DNA of 64,000 nt from Streptomyces iakyrus (GTDB lineage: Bacteria > Actinomycetota > Actinomycetes > Streptomycetales > Streptomycetaceae), in assembly GCF_000717055.1 (NCBI RefSeq), contig NZ_JNXI01000003.1:1-64000 (forward strand), read 5' to 3'. Of the stretch, positions 17,687 to 27,240 are shown piece by piece. The translations under genes and the position numbers were made by a program. Below the pieces are notes generated by a model that had not been told where the DNA came from, did no database searches, and worked only from the letters and a program-made list of their open reading frames with translations. Each line of letters opens with the position of its first letter. The first letter of the stretch is position 1.

Positions 17687-18163
17687 ATGGTGATACAAAC
17701 CACAGACGCGACTCCTACGGAGGCGATGTTCTCCGCGGACGAGGCGTCCCGCGGTCTGGGAATCGAGCTGCTCGAACACAGCGCAGGGACCGCCGTGCTC
17801 CGCATGACGGTGACCCCGGCGATGGTGAATGGGCACAAGATCGCCCACGGCGGCTATGTGTTCCTGCTCGCCGACACCGCCTTCGCCTGTGCCTGCAACA
17901 GCCACGGTCCCGTGACCGTCGCGGCGGGCGCCGACATCACCTTCGTCGGCCCGGCGTACGAGGGCGACGTGCTCGTGGCGACCGCCGAGGAGCGCACCCG
18001 GTTCGGCCGCAGCGGCATCTACGACGTGAGCGTCCGGCGCGGCGAAGAGGTGATCGCGGAGTTCCGCGGACGCAGCCGCAGCATCCCCGGCACGCCACCG
18101 GGCTCGACCAGGGACACGACGGCGCACAGCGCGCCGGGCACCACCACGAAGGAGTCGCGATGA
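17687..18163 (+). CDS. paaI: Hydroxyphenylacetyl-CoA thioesterase PaaI
   Basis: This 158-residue hot-dog-fold thioesterase has the signature NGHKIAHGGYVFLLADTAFA, including the HGG motif and catalytic Asp, plus CNSHGPVTVAAGADITF. PaaI rescues dead-end CoA esters formed when ring opening stalls. It is the first gene of a plus-strand pair, and its TGA overlaps the paaK ATG (ATGA). The last 25 residues are an unstructured Thr/Ser-rich tail. Confidence 0.92.
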   Translation: MVIQTTDATPTEAMFSADEASRGLGIELLEHSAGTAVLRMTVTPAMVNGHKIAHGGYVFLLADTAFACACNSHGPVTVAAGADITFVGPAYEGDVLVATAEERTRFGRSGIYDVSVRRGEEVIAEFRGRSRSIPGTPPGSTRDTTAHSAPGTTTKESR

Positions 18164-19506
18164 GCAACGAGACGACGGCCACGGCAGCCCCCGCATCCCG
18201 CATGGGGGAACCGCTCCCCCACGACCTGCTGGACAACGGCGAGCGCCTGACGCGGGAACAGCTGAGAGAACTTCAGCTCGACCGTCTGCGATCGACGCTG
18301 CGGCACGCCTACGACAACGTGGGGCTGTACCGCACAAAGTTCGACGAGGCCGGTGTGCGGCCCGACGACTGCCGGTCGCTGGAGGACCTCGCCCGGTTCC
18401 CCTTCACCACCAAGGCCGACCTGCGGGACACCTACCCCTTCGGCATGTTCGCCGTGCCGATGGCGGACGTACGGCGCATCCACGCCTCCAGCGGCACCAC
18501 CGGCCGCCCCACGGTCGTCGGCTACACCGACAACGACCTGTCCATGTGGGCGGACATGGTCGCGCGCTCGATCCGCGCCGCCGGCGGCCGCCCCGGCCAC
18601 AAGGTTCACATCTCCTACGGCTACGGCCTCTTCACGGGCGGCCTCGGAGCGCACTACGGCGCCGAGCGGGCCGGCTGCACAGTGATCCCGGCGTCCGGCG
18701 GCATGACCGCGCGCCAGGTGCAGATCATCCAGGACTTCGAGCCCGAGATCATCATGGTCACCCCGTCCTACATGCTCACCCTGCTCGACGAGTTCGAACG
18801 GCAGGGCATCGACCCGCGCACCAGCTCCCTGAAGGCGGGCATCTTCGGGGCCGAGCCGTGGACGGAGGAGATGCGCCGCGAGATCGAGGAGCGCATGGAC
18901 ATCCACGCCGTCGACATCTACGGCCTGTCGGAGGTGATCGGCCCCGGCGTCGCCCAGGAGTGCGTGGAGACCAAGGACGGCCTGCACGTGTGGGAGGACC
19001 ACTTCTACCCCGAGGTCGTCGACCCGGTCACGGACAGCGTGCTCGCGGAGGGCGAGGAGGGAGAGGCCGTCTTCACCTCACTCACCAAGGAGGCCCTGCC
19101 GATCATCCGCTACCGCACCCGCGACCTGACCCGGCTGCTGCCCGGCACGGCCCGGCCCGCCTTCCGCCGGATGCAGAAGATCACCGGCCGCTGCGACGAC
19201 ATGATCATCCTGCGCGGCGTGAACGTCTTCCCCAGCCAGATCGAGGAGATCGTGCTGCGCACGCCCGCAGTGGCCCCGCATTTCCAGATCCAGCTCACCG
19301 AGCGCGGCCGCATGGATCATATGGTCGTGCAGGTCGAGGCCCGCCCTGACGCCGGCCCCGAACAGCGCGAGGCCGCCGCCAGGGCGATCAGCCAGGGCAT
19401 CAAGGACGGCGTGGGCGTCACCGTCGAGGTGGCGACCGTCGACCCCGAGACCCTGGAGCGGTCCCTCGGCAAGCTTCGTCGTGTCAAGGATCTCCGGGGG
19501 GGGTAA
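18160..19506 (+). CDS. paaK: Phenylacetate-CoA ligase PaaK
   Basis: This 448-residue adenylate-forming ligase activates phenylacetate. It shows the AMP-binding P-loop SSGTTGRPTVVGY, GYGLFTGGLGAHYGAE, the YGLSEVIGPG motif, RYRTRDLT and the C-terminal hinge ITGRCDDMIILRGVN before a small C-terminal lid domain. The length is typical. Residues 1-28 are extra and low-complexity. It is coupled to paaI. This is the entry enzyme, so with PaaA broken phenylacetyl-CoA would build up unless another epoxidase exists. Confidence 0.96.
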   Translation: MSNETTATAAPASRMGEPLPHDLLDNGERLTREQLRELQLDRLRSTLRHAYDNVGLYRTKFDEAGVRPDDCRSLEDLARFPFTTKADLRDTYPFGMFAVPMADVRRIHASSGTTGRPTVVGYTDNDLSMWADMVARSIRAAGGRPGHKVHISYGYGLFTGGLGAHYGAERAGCTVIPASGGMTARQVQIIQDFEPEIIMVTPSYMLTLLDEFERQGIDPRTSSLKAGIFGAEPWTEEMRREIEERMDIHAVDIYGLSEVIGPGVAQECVETKDGLHVWEDHFYPEVVDPVTDSVLAEGEEGEAVFTSLTKEALPIIRYRTRDLTRLLPGTARPAFRRMQKITGRCDDMIILRGVNVFPSQIEEIVLRTPAVAPHFQIQLTERGRMDHMVVQVEARPDAGPEQREAAARAISQGIKDGVGVTVEVATVDPETLERSLGKLRRVKDLRGG

Positions 19507-19549
19507 CAGCTGATCTTGCGGGTTGCGGGGTGTGGGAAGGGAGGCTGCC

Positions 19550-19898
19550 ATGTCGGACGCACGCGCGGGCCGGCCGTGGCGGCCCCGGATGGTCGTGTTG
19601 GCGTTCCGCCTGACCATGGCGGTGGTGATCGCGCTGTTCGCCCGTCGGACGTACGAGAAGGTGGCCATCGCGTGGGCCCGTTCCTCGGGGACCCTGTATG
19701 TTCGGCATCATCGTCGGACTGGCCACGATCGCTCCCCTGGCCCTGGTCCCGGCCGTCCTCGGCACCGACGATCTCCGATTCTGGCCGCTCATCCCGGTCG
19801 CCACCGGTACCACGGCCTCACTGCTCCTCATACGCGGGCAGCGCCGGCGCCGGCAGAGCAAGGCCACCCGCGCCGCGGCGGACGACACCACCGCGTAG
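19550..19898 (+). pseudogene. Small membrane protein split by a +1 frameshift
   Basis: ATG 19550 follows GGGAGG and codes for an N-terminal helix (MVVLAFRLTMAVVIALFARR). About 150 bases later the first frame turns Arg/His-rich and non-coding. The neighbouring frame, from ATG 19698, gives two more hydrophobic helices (GIIVGLATIAPLALVPAVLG and a segment around FWPLIPVATGTTASLLLI) and a basic tail. Joining the frames yields a plausible three-TM protein of about 115 residues. Two separate short genes are the alternative. Confidence 0.4.
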
Positions 19899-20613
19899 AG
19901 CTCGTCCGCTCGGCCCTGAGCGCCGTGACGGAGGCGGTCAGCCGTCCCGAGCTGCAGCGAGTTTCACCGTGTGCGGTGACCGGCATAGCCTGGCCGGCTG
20001 CCCTGTGTTCCTGCGGCGCCGGCCCGAGTGGACGGTGCACAGGCTCCCGGCGAGGGCTCGGTGAGCGTCCTCGGCCCGCCGGATCGCGTGAGCGCCGACC
20101 CACGGATGCGGCAAGCGGATACGTGGACGACTCAGTGTTCTCCCTGATGTGCGCACGGCCCTCAGCGGTAACAGTTGTCACCCCGGCGCCCGAGTCACCC
20201 CGGACGGGCGCCGGGAACCAGGAGACAAGGATGGTGCAGTGCGCCTGTCCGACGACAGGCGGTCCGAGCCAGACACAGGTCCCGGGGATGCCCTGTGGCC
20301 CGCGTCCTTCTCCCATCGCCCCGCAGCCCGCACGGGTGCGCACGCACTGGCGAGGCCCGTCGTCGAGTCCGCGCTCTTTCTGGCGTATGCCGGGTACTTC
20401 TTGGGCGGATTCACCCCACGCGGCCGCCCGACCGGCCACGCATACGACGTTGACTTCCTGCCGGCTTGGTGGCTGTCTCGCTGTCGCCGCGGCCGCCCGA
20501 TCGGCCGCACGGCAGCACGCCGCTCCCAGCCCTCGCCCCTGCGCCGGGTGACGGGGGCGGCGGCGAGGGCTGGGGATTCACCTCACCGTCCGGCCGTCGC
20601 AATGGCCGCGGTG
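19899..20613. other. 715-bp region without a supported gene
   Basis: A weakly coding plus-strand stretch near 20330-20470 contains ESALFLAYAGYFLGGFTP, a possible single TM segment of a degraded protein, but it has no clear start or end. The rest shows no coding bias. Confidence 0.3.
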
Positions 20614-20713
20614 CTCGAAGACGCCGCGTACGTCGGGCCCAGCGATGAGGGAGGCGAGCGTGGCGAGGTCCATGTGCGGCCGGTACTTCGCCAGGTAGGC
20701 GGACAGCTCCAAC
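20614..20713 (+). repeat. 100-bp direct repeat, copy 1
   Basis: This 100-bp stretch is identical to 26541-26640 in the same orientation, and flanking bases differ at once on both sides. It encodes, on the minus strand, the amidase segment from ELSAYLAKYRPHMDLATL to PDVRGVFE. Confidence 0.95.
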
Positions 20714-20985
20714 GACCGGCACCAGGCCCACGCCGGCCGCCTCCAGGTTGCGCAGGGCCGTCTCCCACTGGACGGCGACCTCATCCTGCAGCGGCTCGGT
20801 GAAGTAACCGGTCGGCACCCCCAGCCGGATCGACCGCGGCGGACGCGCGGCGACCGGGGTGTCCTCACCACTGAGGACGCCGTCCAGCAGAGCCAGGTCC
20901 ACCACCCGGCGCGCCATGGGCCCGATGGTGTCCCTGGTGCTCGACAGGGGCGTCACACCCTCCCCGGAGTAGCGCCCGACCGCGC
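20614..20985 (-). pseudogene. Amidase middle fragment
   Basis: The minus strand reads AVGRYSGEGVTPLSSTRDTI then GPMARRVVDLALLDGVLSG, RSIRLGVPTGYFTEPLQDEV and ALRNLEAAGVGLVPV, the central part of an amidase-signature enzyme just after its catalytic DTGGS region. A frame change then leads into the 100-bp repeat. There is no start, no catalytic Ser and no C-terminus. It corresponds to the part absent from the amidase relic at 26154-27084, so the two are pieces of one ancestral gene or of two copies. Confidence 0.75.
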
Positions 20986-21578
20986 GTGCCGTGACCACGG
21001 CAGGCATGCGCGGCCCGTCTCGAAGGTGTTCTACGCACGATGGCGCGGAATGGAACATGCACAAACCGGGCCGCCCTTGCCCTCGCATGCCGCCGCCGGA
21101 GCACTCGGGCATCCACGCGCGACGCACGCCGGCAAGGCGTTGAGCCGGGCGAAGTCCCATCCGGTCAACTCCCTTGACAGGGGATGCACGGCTGCCTTTA
21201 CTTACCAACCATGAACCGACCAATCGTTCGGTCGGTAGGTCTGGCGACGATTACTCAAACCGCCCAGCACCTCAGTCAGCACAGGTGAACGACCAGGTCC
21301 GCTAACCAGCAGACTCTCTATCTCCACCTCGCGGAAGCAGTCCGGGCACAACCGTGCCTCAGCCTTCCTGCTTGAGACGACCGGCCCGACCCGACTCCAA
21401 GAGGTATGCCGGAAATGGAGCACAAGGCGGCAGCGCATACCCAGCCGTCAAATGAGGTGAGGACAGGCCGCCTCATCAGCTTGGCAACTGGGCGAGTCCA
21501 TCGTGATTTCACTCCGACCTCTCTTCAAACCCCGATGATCAGCCGCGGCAGCATCATTCACCCTGGCAGGAGACAGCA
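20986..21578. other. Leader region of the MHS transporter
   Basis: I see no gene in this stretch. It holds the PaaR-like dyad at 21215-21236 and otherwise only non-coding sequence. Confidence 0.4.
21215..21236. promoter_or_regulatory. PaaR-like operator upstream of MHS transporter
   Basis: The 22-bp dyad has perfect 7-bp arms, ACCGACC and GGTCGGT, around CAATCGTT-type centre bases. Its inner part, ACCAATCGTTCGGT, matches 13 of 14 positions of the paaA-type site pattern ACCGNNCGNNCGGT. It lies about 340 bp upstream of the transporter start with no gene between. Confidence 0.55.
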
Positions 21579-22874
21579 TTGACCATCGACAGAAACCTAT
21601 CCGAGTCAGCCACACCAAAGCAGGTACGCCCACTGCGGGTAGCTACGGCCAGCTTCATCGGAACCGCCATTGAGTGGTACGACTACTTCATCTACGGCAT
21701 GGCTGCGGCAATTGTCTTCGGACCGCTCTTCTTCCCCTCTGCCTCGTCGACGGCCGGCACCCTGGCCTCCTTCGCCACGTACTCGGTCGGATTCTTCGCC
21801 CGTCCAGTGGGCGGCGTCATCATGGGTCACTACGGTGACCGCCTAGGCCGCAAGTCCATGCTGGTGATCTCGCTCCTCACCATGGGACTCGCCACGGTGG
21901 GAATCGGACTGCTTCCCACCTACGAGACCGTCGGCGTCTGGGCGCCGATCCTGCTGGTCACCCTGCGCTTCATCCAGGGCATAGGCGTCGGTGGCGAGTG
22001 GGGCGGAGCCGTCCTCATGGCGGTCGAGCACGCCCCGGAGAACAAGAAGACGTTCTACGGCAGCTTTCCGCAGATGGGTGTGCCGGGCGGACTCATCATC
22101 GCCAACCTGGTGTTCCTCGGTCTCACAAAGAACCTCAGCGATGACGCATTCCTGTCCTGGGGCTGGCGCGTTCCCTTCCTGGCCAGCGCCATCATGATCG
22201 TGGCAGGGCTTGTCATTCGGCTCTCCATCGAAGAAAGCCCTGACTTCGAGGCGGTCAAGCAGTCGAAGAAGGAGCAGCGCCTGCCCATTGTGACCGTACT
22301 GAAGGGAAACTGGAAGGAGGTACTCCTTTCTGCCGGTGCCTTCATCGGCATCAACGCGGTCGGCTATATCTTCATGGCCTACCTACTGGCCTACACGACT
22401 GTCGGGCTCGAATTGAAGCGGGATCTCATTCTGACCTTCACGCTCGTTGCTTCCCTGGTGTGGCTGGCGGTCATTCCTTGGGCTTCCGCCCTCTCGGACC
22501 GGCACGGCAAGGCGACGGTGCTCAAGGTCGGTTCTGTAGGCCTTGCAGCGAGCACGCTCATCCTGTTCCCGTTGATCAACACCAAGAATTCCGCCTTCAT
22601 TCTGTTCGCGCTCCTGGTGACGGCAGTATTCATGGGTGCGGTCTACGGGCCGATAGCGGCACTGTTCTCGGGGCTCTTCAAGGCCGAAGTCCGCTACAGC
22701 GGTGCCTCTCTCGGTTACCAAGTGGGATCGATCCTGGGGGGCGGTATCGCACCGACCATCGCCACAGCGCTCTACGCGAGTTACTCATCCACCACACCGA
22801 TCGGCCTTTACCTCACAGCCATGACATCGCTCAGCCTCGCATGCGTGTGGGTGGTTACCCGCAAGACAAACTGA
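21579..22874 (+). CDS. MHS-family (MFS) metabolite:proton symporter
   Basis: This 431-residue membrane protein has about twelve TM segments. It carries the metabolite:H+ symporter hallmarks ASFIGTAIEWYDYFIYG, GHYGDRLGRKSMLVISLL (loop 2-3 motif) and RFIQGIGVGGEWGGAVLM. The TTG start at 21579 has AGGAG at optimal spacing. Codon choice is less GC-biased than in the paa genes, suggesting later arrival. The PaaR-like site upstream makes phenylacetate or a related aromatic acid a candidate substrate, but that is inference. No operon partner follows. Confidence 0.85.
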   Translation: MTIDRNLSESATPKQVRPLRVATASFIGTAIEWYDYFIYGMAAAIVFGPLFFPSASSTAGTLASFATYSVGFFARPVGGVIMGHYGDRLGRKSMLVISLLTMGLATVGIGLLPTYETVGVWAPILLVTLRFIQGIGVGGEWGGAVLMAVEHAPENKKTFYGSFPQMGVPGGLIIANLVFLGLTKNLSDDAFLSWGWRVPFLASAIMIVAGLVIRLSIEESPDFEAVKQSKKEQRLPIVTVLKGNWKEVLLSAGAFIGINAVGYIFMAYLLAYTTVGLELKRDLILTFTLVASLVWLAVIPWASALSDRHGKATVLKVGSVGLAASTLILFPLINTKNSAFILFALLVTAVFMGAVYGPIAALFSGLFKAEVRYSGASLGYQVGSILGGGIAPTIATALYASYSSTTPIGLYLTAMTSLSLACVWVVTRKTN

Positions 22875-23373
22875 CGCTCGGTGCGCCGGTGGCGGTAAGG
22901 CTGATCCGCTGTGCGGCTTTCACACAGCCAGGGTTGACCGAGCCGCCATCGGAATCTCCCGGTATCCCCGCCCCGGTGGCGCCGACGCGTACTCGCTGGT
23001 CGGGGACGCAGCGCCAGCATGGACGGAGGCTGAGCTGCCAGGTGATGCCGCAGACCTGGGCAGCGGCCCAGAACTCCGAGTCAGGAGTGGTGCACTCCTC
23101 AATGGTGATCAGCTGCGCGGCCAGCGCGTGGGCGGTGCCCCGGGCACGGGGTGTGCCCGGAAAAGAGGCAGGCCACAACACGTGGTGGGCGCGTGTCTCA
23201 GGCTGGGGGGGGGAGAAGGACCTTGGCATCGATCGATTGCCGCACGTGCCAGTGCCTTCGGACTCGAAGGGGATGCGGACGGGTGCACCGCAGGCCCCAG
23301 TGCGGGTATGACTCTGGTGCATCGCCTCATGAAGCGACATCCGTGGAATCACGTAGTCCAACAGTCGGAACAT
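22855..23373 (-). CDS. Possible hypothetical protein
   Basis: This is a doubtful gene of about 172 codons. The central part (ALAAQLITIEECTTPDSEFW then AAAQVCGITWQLSLRPCWRC) has good Streptomyces codon bias and a Cys/Trp-rich character. The N- and C-terminal parts look weak and no SD is evident. It may be the remains of a conserved gene. It overlaps the end of the transporter by 20 bp. Confidence 0.3.
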   Translation of the reverse strand: MFRLLDYVIPRMSLHEAMHQSHTRTGACGAPVRIPFESEGTGTCGNRSMPRSFSPPQPETRAHHVLWPASFPGTPRARGTAHALAAQLITIEECTTPDSEFWAAAQVCGITWQLSLRPCWRCVPDQRVRVGATGAGIPGDSDGGSVNPGCVKAAQRISLTATGAPSVSLSCG

Positions 23374-23507
23374 CAGCCGGGTCCGCCGGAGATGGCGGCG
23401 TCCGGCGAGGAACGAACGCCTCGGAGGAGGCAGGGCGGGGCGTAAGTCATGGGATTGCAGCCGACGACGGCACCGCACGACGGCGGGGTCGTCGTGATCG
23501 ACAAATC

Positions 23508-25919
23508 TCACGAGCCCCGGCCTGTTGGCATGGTGGGGAGAGCCTGTTCAGCCCAGATCGTCTTGCCGGTGCGGGTGGGGCGGCTGCCCCAGCGCTGGGT
23601 GAGCTGGGCGACGAGCAGCAGACCGCGGCCTCCCTCGTCGAAGACCCGGGCCCGGCGCATGTGAGGGGCGGTGCTGCTGGAGTCCGACACCTCGCAGATG
23701 AGCGCGGTATCACGGATCAGGCGGAGCTGGATGGGGGATCCGCCGTACCGGATGGCGTTGGTGACGAGTTCACTCACGACGAGTTCGGTGACGAATTCGA
23801 GGTCCTCCAGATGCCAGGCGGCCAATTGCTCGCCTGCCAGCGCACGGGCCCGGGCGACGGACGAGGGGTCCGCCGGCACCTCCCAGGTGGCGATCCGGCC
23901 CGCTTCCAGCGCGCGGGTGCGCACCACAAGGAGAGCGATGTCGTCGGCGGGTTGCTCGGGCAGGTTGTGCAGGATCCCGTCACAAATCTCCTCCAGCGCA
24001 CGGCGGGGCCCGCCGAGGGCTCGGCGGAGCAGGGCCAGTCCGTCGTCGAGGTCGAGGTCGCGGGCGTGGACCAGTCCGTCGGTGTAGAGGGCGAGGACGC
24101 TGCCCTCGGGGAGCTCGAAGTCTGCCGTTTCGAACGGCAGACCGCCCAGCCCGAGTGGTGGTCCGCTCGGCAGGTCGAGGAATGAGACATGCCCATGTGG
24201 GGTGACCATGGCCGGGACGGGGTGACCGGCGCGGGCTGCGGTACAGCGGCGTGAGACGGGGTCGTAGACGACGTAGAGACAGGTGGCGCCGACCTCGCCC
24301 GGGCTCTGTGGTTCCCCGGCAGCGTCCGGTGCCCGCTCGGAGTCCAGACGCAGGACGATGTCGTCAAGGTGTGTGAGGAGCTCGTCGGGGGCCAGATCGA
24401 CATCGGCGAGAGTGCGTACGGCGGTGCGGAGACGGCCCATCGTGGCGGACGCCTGCACCCCGTGGCCGACGACGTCGCCGACGACGAGAGCGACCCGGGC
24501 TCCGGACAGGGGGATGACGTCGAACCAGTCGCCGCCGAGGCCGGCACGGGAGCTTGTGGGCCAGTAGCGGGACGCGACCTCGACAGCCGCCTGCCGGGGA
24601 GTGTGCTGCGGGAGCAGGCTGCGCTGGAGAGCGAGTGCCGTTTCGCGTTCCTGCGTGTAGCGGCGGGCGTTGTCGACGCAGACCGCCGCGCGCGCCGCGA
24701 GTTCCTTGGCGAGCAGCAAGTCGTCGTCGTCAAACGGCTCAAGTGTTCGATGGCGGCCGAGGATTGCCAGGCCGAGCGTGATGCCGCGGGCGCGCAGGGG
24801 CACGACCAACAGGGCGTGGATGCCGTGTTCGTCGATGCTGCGGACGCTGTCGGGGGAGTCCGCGGCCCACCAGCGTCGGCCGGCGTCGTCAACCGCGTGG
24901 AACATGCCACGGCCATCGGTCAGCACGCGCCCTTGCGGCGAGCCCTCGCGGTAGCCGTGGAGGGCGCCGACGGGAATAGTCACCTCGGGACAACCCTCGA
25001 GCACGGAGCGGCAGGCGGTGCGACGGAAGACGGGCGCAGTAGGAGGCGGGGCCGCCGTCTCGCCCCCGGCCAGCGTGGAATCCAGCAGGTCCACGAGGGC
25101 GAAGTCGGCGAAGTGCTCCGTGCACACCTCGGTCAGTTCTTCGGCCGTGCGGGTCACGTCGAGGGTGGAGCCGATGCGGACGCTGGACTCGTTCAGAACG
25201 CTCAGTCTGCGTCGGGCGCGGAGCTGGTCCGTACTGTCCATGGCCGCCAGGCACATGCCTCGTACGCGGTCGGCACTGTCCTTCAACGGGCTGAGGGACA
25301 CCAGCCAGGCGTGTTCGCCGGGCTCGGCACGGGGTTGCAGCCAGGCCTCGTACGGCACGGTCTCCCCCGTGCGCAGGACTCGCTGCGCAGCGTCGTCGAG
25401 ACCCTCGAATCCGGGAAGGCGCCGGAGGCTGTCGGCGGACTCGCCCACCCGCCGGCCCCGCAGTTTCCAGAAGGGGCTGCCTGTCACCCTCTCCATCGCG
25501 GAATTGGTCGACACTACGATCCCGTCCTGGTCGAAGAGAGCCACCGGTACGGGGAACTGCTCCAAAGCCCACTTCTGCAGCCGCGCCGTCGGCTCCGGCG
25601 CGGTGACCCTCAGGAACCAGCGGACCGCGTTGTCCGAGCTCCGCAGCGGGTGTGCCTCAAGCCGCACCTCGACGTGGTGGCCGTCCTGGTGCCGGGCCGT
25701 GACCGTGCCGGTCCATCCGTCCGAGTCGGCAAGGCTGTGCAGCGCATCAGGCGGCAGGGGTTCGGCCAGCAGATCTGTCACAGGGCGGCCCAGCACGTCC
25801 CTGGTCTCGAAGCCGAGCAGGCTGCGGGCCGCGTCGCTCCACGCGGTGACCAGCCCTTTGGCGTCCGCCTCGGCTGCGGCGGCGCCTCGGGTCATCGGCG
25901 TGGCCCAGTGCTTGTCCAC
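23508..25919 (-). CDS. PAS-GAF-SpoIIE phosphatase with HATPase domain, copy 1
   Basis: This roughly 803-residue cytosolic signalling protein contains two PAS-like domains (1-230), a GAF domain (about 245-420, LLVVPLRARGITLGLAILGR), a PP2C/SpoIIE phosphatase (LGGDWFDVIPLSGARVALVVGDVVGHG, ALYTDGLVHARD, DDIALLVVRT) and a C-terminal HATPase_c anti-sigma-type kinase (TELVVSELVTNAIRYGG, DEGGRGLLLVAQL). Such proteins set sigma-factor partner switching. GTG 25919 fits the AAGGGG SD better than GTG 25925. A close paralogue lies at 35543-37987. Confidence 0.92.
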   Translation of the reverse strand: MDKHWATPMTRGAAAAEADAKGLVTAWSDAARSLLGFETRDVLGRPVTDLLAEPLPPDALHSLADSDGWTGTVTARHQDGHHVEVRLEAHPLRSSDNAVRWFLRVTAPEPTARLQKWALEQFPVPVALFDQDGIVVSTNSAMERVTGSPFWKLRGRRVGESADSLRRLPGFEGLDDAAQRVLRTGETVPYEAWLQPRAEPGEHAWLVSLSPLKDSADRVRGMCLAAMDSTDQLRARRRLSVLNESSVRIGSTLDVTRTAEELTEVCTEHFADFALVDLLDSTLAGGETAAPPPTAPVFRRTACRSVLEGCPEVTIPVGALHGYREGSPQGRVLTDGRGMFHAVDDAGRRWWAADSPDSVRSIDEHGIHALLVVPLRARGITLGLAILGRHRTLEPFDDDDLLLAKELAARAAVCVDNARRYTQERETALALQRSLLPQHTPRQAAVEVASRYWPTSSRAGLGGDWFDVIPLSGARVALVVGDVVGHGVQASATMGRLRTAVRTLADVDLAPDELLTHLDDIVLRLDSERAPDAAGEPQSPGEVGATCLYVVYDPVSRRCTAARAGHPVPAMVTPHGHVSFLDLPSGPPLGLGGLPFETADFELPEGSVLALYTDGLVHARDLDLDDGLALLRRALGGPRRALEEICDGILHNLPEQPADDIALLVVRTRALEAGRIATWEVPADPSSVARARALAGEQLAAWHLEDLEFVTELVVSELVTNAIRYGGSPIQLRLIRDTALICEVSDSSSTAPHMRRARVFDEGGRGLLLVAQLTQRWGSRPTRTGKTIWAEQALPTMPTGRGS

Positions 25920-26153
25920 CCGCACCCCTTCTGCACGACACAGGTGTCGCTATCCATTGTGCGCCGGGATCACCTGAGTACGCCCTGTCACTGCGCGATT
26001 CGGGTGGATGGTGAGGGAGCCCGGCGCGACAGTGGCGGGGCCGCACAGAGTGAACATCGTCAGCAGGACGGGGCCCGATGACCACAGCGGACAAGCGCGG
26101 CACCCTTGGCGGACTGCAGGAGAAGCGCATCGCCCACCCCGGCCGAGGGAACT

Positions 26154-27084
26154 TCAGCCGCAGATCTCCTCAATGGTCAGCCCGAGGGCGAGCAGTTCGC
26201 GGTCGGCTCCGACGGGAGCGTCGATCTCGAGGCCCGTCGGCAGGCCGTTGGTCGCCACGCCCATGGGGATGCTCAAGCCGGGGGCTCCGATGACGCTGGC
26301 CGGGCCGGTGTTGCGGATGAAGGTGGCGAATGTGTCGGCGTCTTCTCCGCACAGGATCATGCCCTGGTCACAGGTGGCCAGGTCAAGCGCGGTAGCCGGG
26401 GTGGTCGGGAAGGCCAGGCCGTCCAGGCCGTGTGCGGCGATCGTGTCCGCGTAGGCCGCGCGCAGGCGCCGGCGCTGGGCCAGGCACTCGCGGTAGACGT
26501 CCTCGGAGACCCGGCCCGGGGCCCCGTCGAGGATGCAGCCCTCGAAGACGCCGCGTACGTCGGGCCCAGCGATGAGGGAGGCGAGCGTGGCGAGGTCCAT
26601 GTGCGGCCGGTACTTCGCCAGGTAGGCGGACAGCTCCAACCCCGCCGCTGCTGCCACCGGCGAAACGGCTGGGGTCGCGTGGGTTGCGGACGGGGCCGAA
26701 CGCCTGGTTGTTGCTGGTGATACCGAACGCCAACTCGTGCATGTTGGCCTTGCCGAGGATGACGGCACCGGCGTCACGCAGTCGCCGTACCGCGGGCGCG
26801 TCGCACGGGGGGACGAAGTCCCGCAGGGCGGGGGTACCGGCCGTGTTGGGCAGCCCGGCGACGTGGATGTTGTCCTTGATCGCGAGGGTCATGCCGGACA
26901 GCGGGCCCGGCTTGTCTGAAGTCGTGGCGGCTGCATCACGGTCGAGGGTGATGAAGCCGCCCAGGTGGGCCGCCTCCTCGGCGCGTTCCAAGGACGTCTG
27001 CACGGCCTCGTGCCGGCTGCGCGCGCCCGCGGGCGCAGCCCGGCCGGTCCGCGTGCCGGGTTCCTTCGTGGTGGGTTCGCTCAT
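26154..27084 (-). pseudogene. Amidase-signature enzyme with internal deletion
   Basis: From ATG 27084 (SD AAGGAG) the frame gives 148 residues of an amidase: MTLAIKDNIHVAGLPNTAGT with catalytic Lys70, GKANMHELAFGITSNN and FAGGSSGG with the cis-Ser. It then enters the 100-bp repeat in the wrong frame. The other frame continues with the C-terminus (ECLAQRRRLRAAYADTIAAH, GAPGLSIPMG, PTGLEIDAP) to 26154. About 150-200 residues, including the DTGGS nucleophile, are gone. The gene is divergent from the ABC transporter, as amide-utilisation genes often are. Confidence 0.85.
26541..26640 (+). repeat. 100-bp direct repeat, copy 2
   Basis: This is identical over 100 bp to 20614-20713. In this copy it is followed on the minus strand by the natural amidase C-terminal part and preceded by the N-terminal GGSSGG codons. 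Confidence 0.95.
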
Positions 27085-27198
27085 GGCCTGCTCCTTCGTG
27101 CGGATCCGCTTCGACAGCTCACGGACGATCACTGCGCCGCCGCCCGTACGACGCCGGCTTTGGTTGCGGCTTTTGGAGGGTTGACCACCCCTGAGGGT

Positions 27199-27228
27199 CA
27201 TGTCATCGTTCGCTCACGCGATGACATG
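27199..27228 (+). promoter_or_regulatory. 10-bp perfect inverted repeat just before the SBP ribosome site
   Basis: CATGTCATCG and CGATGACATG flank a 10-nt loop and end 2 nt before the GGAGG of the binding-protein gene. It could be an operator or, as RNA, a hairpin controlling access to the SD. It lies in the 156-bp divergent spacer between the amidase relic and the transporter operon. Confidence 0.6.
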
Positions 27229-27240
27229 TTGGAGGAAAGA

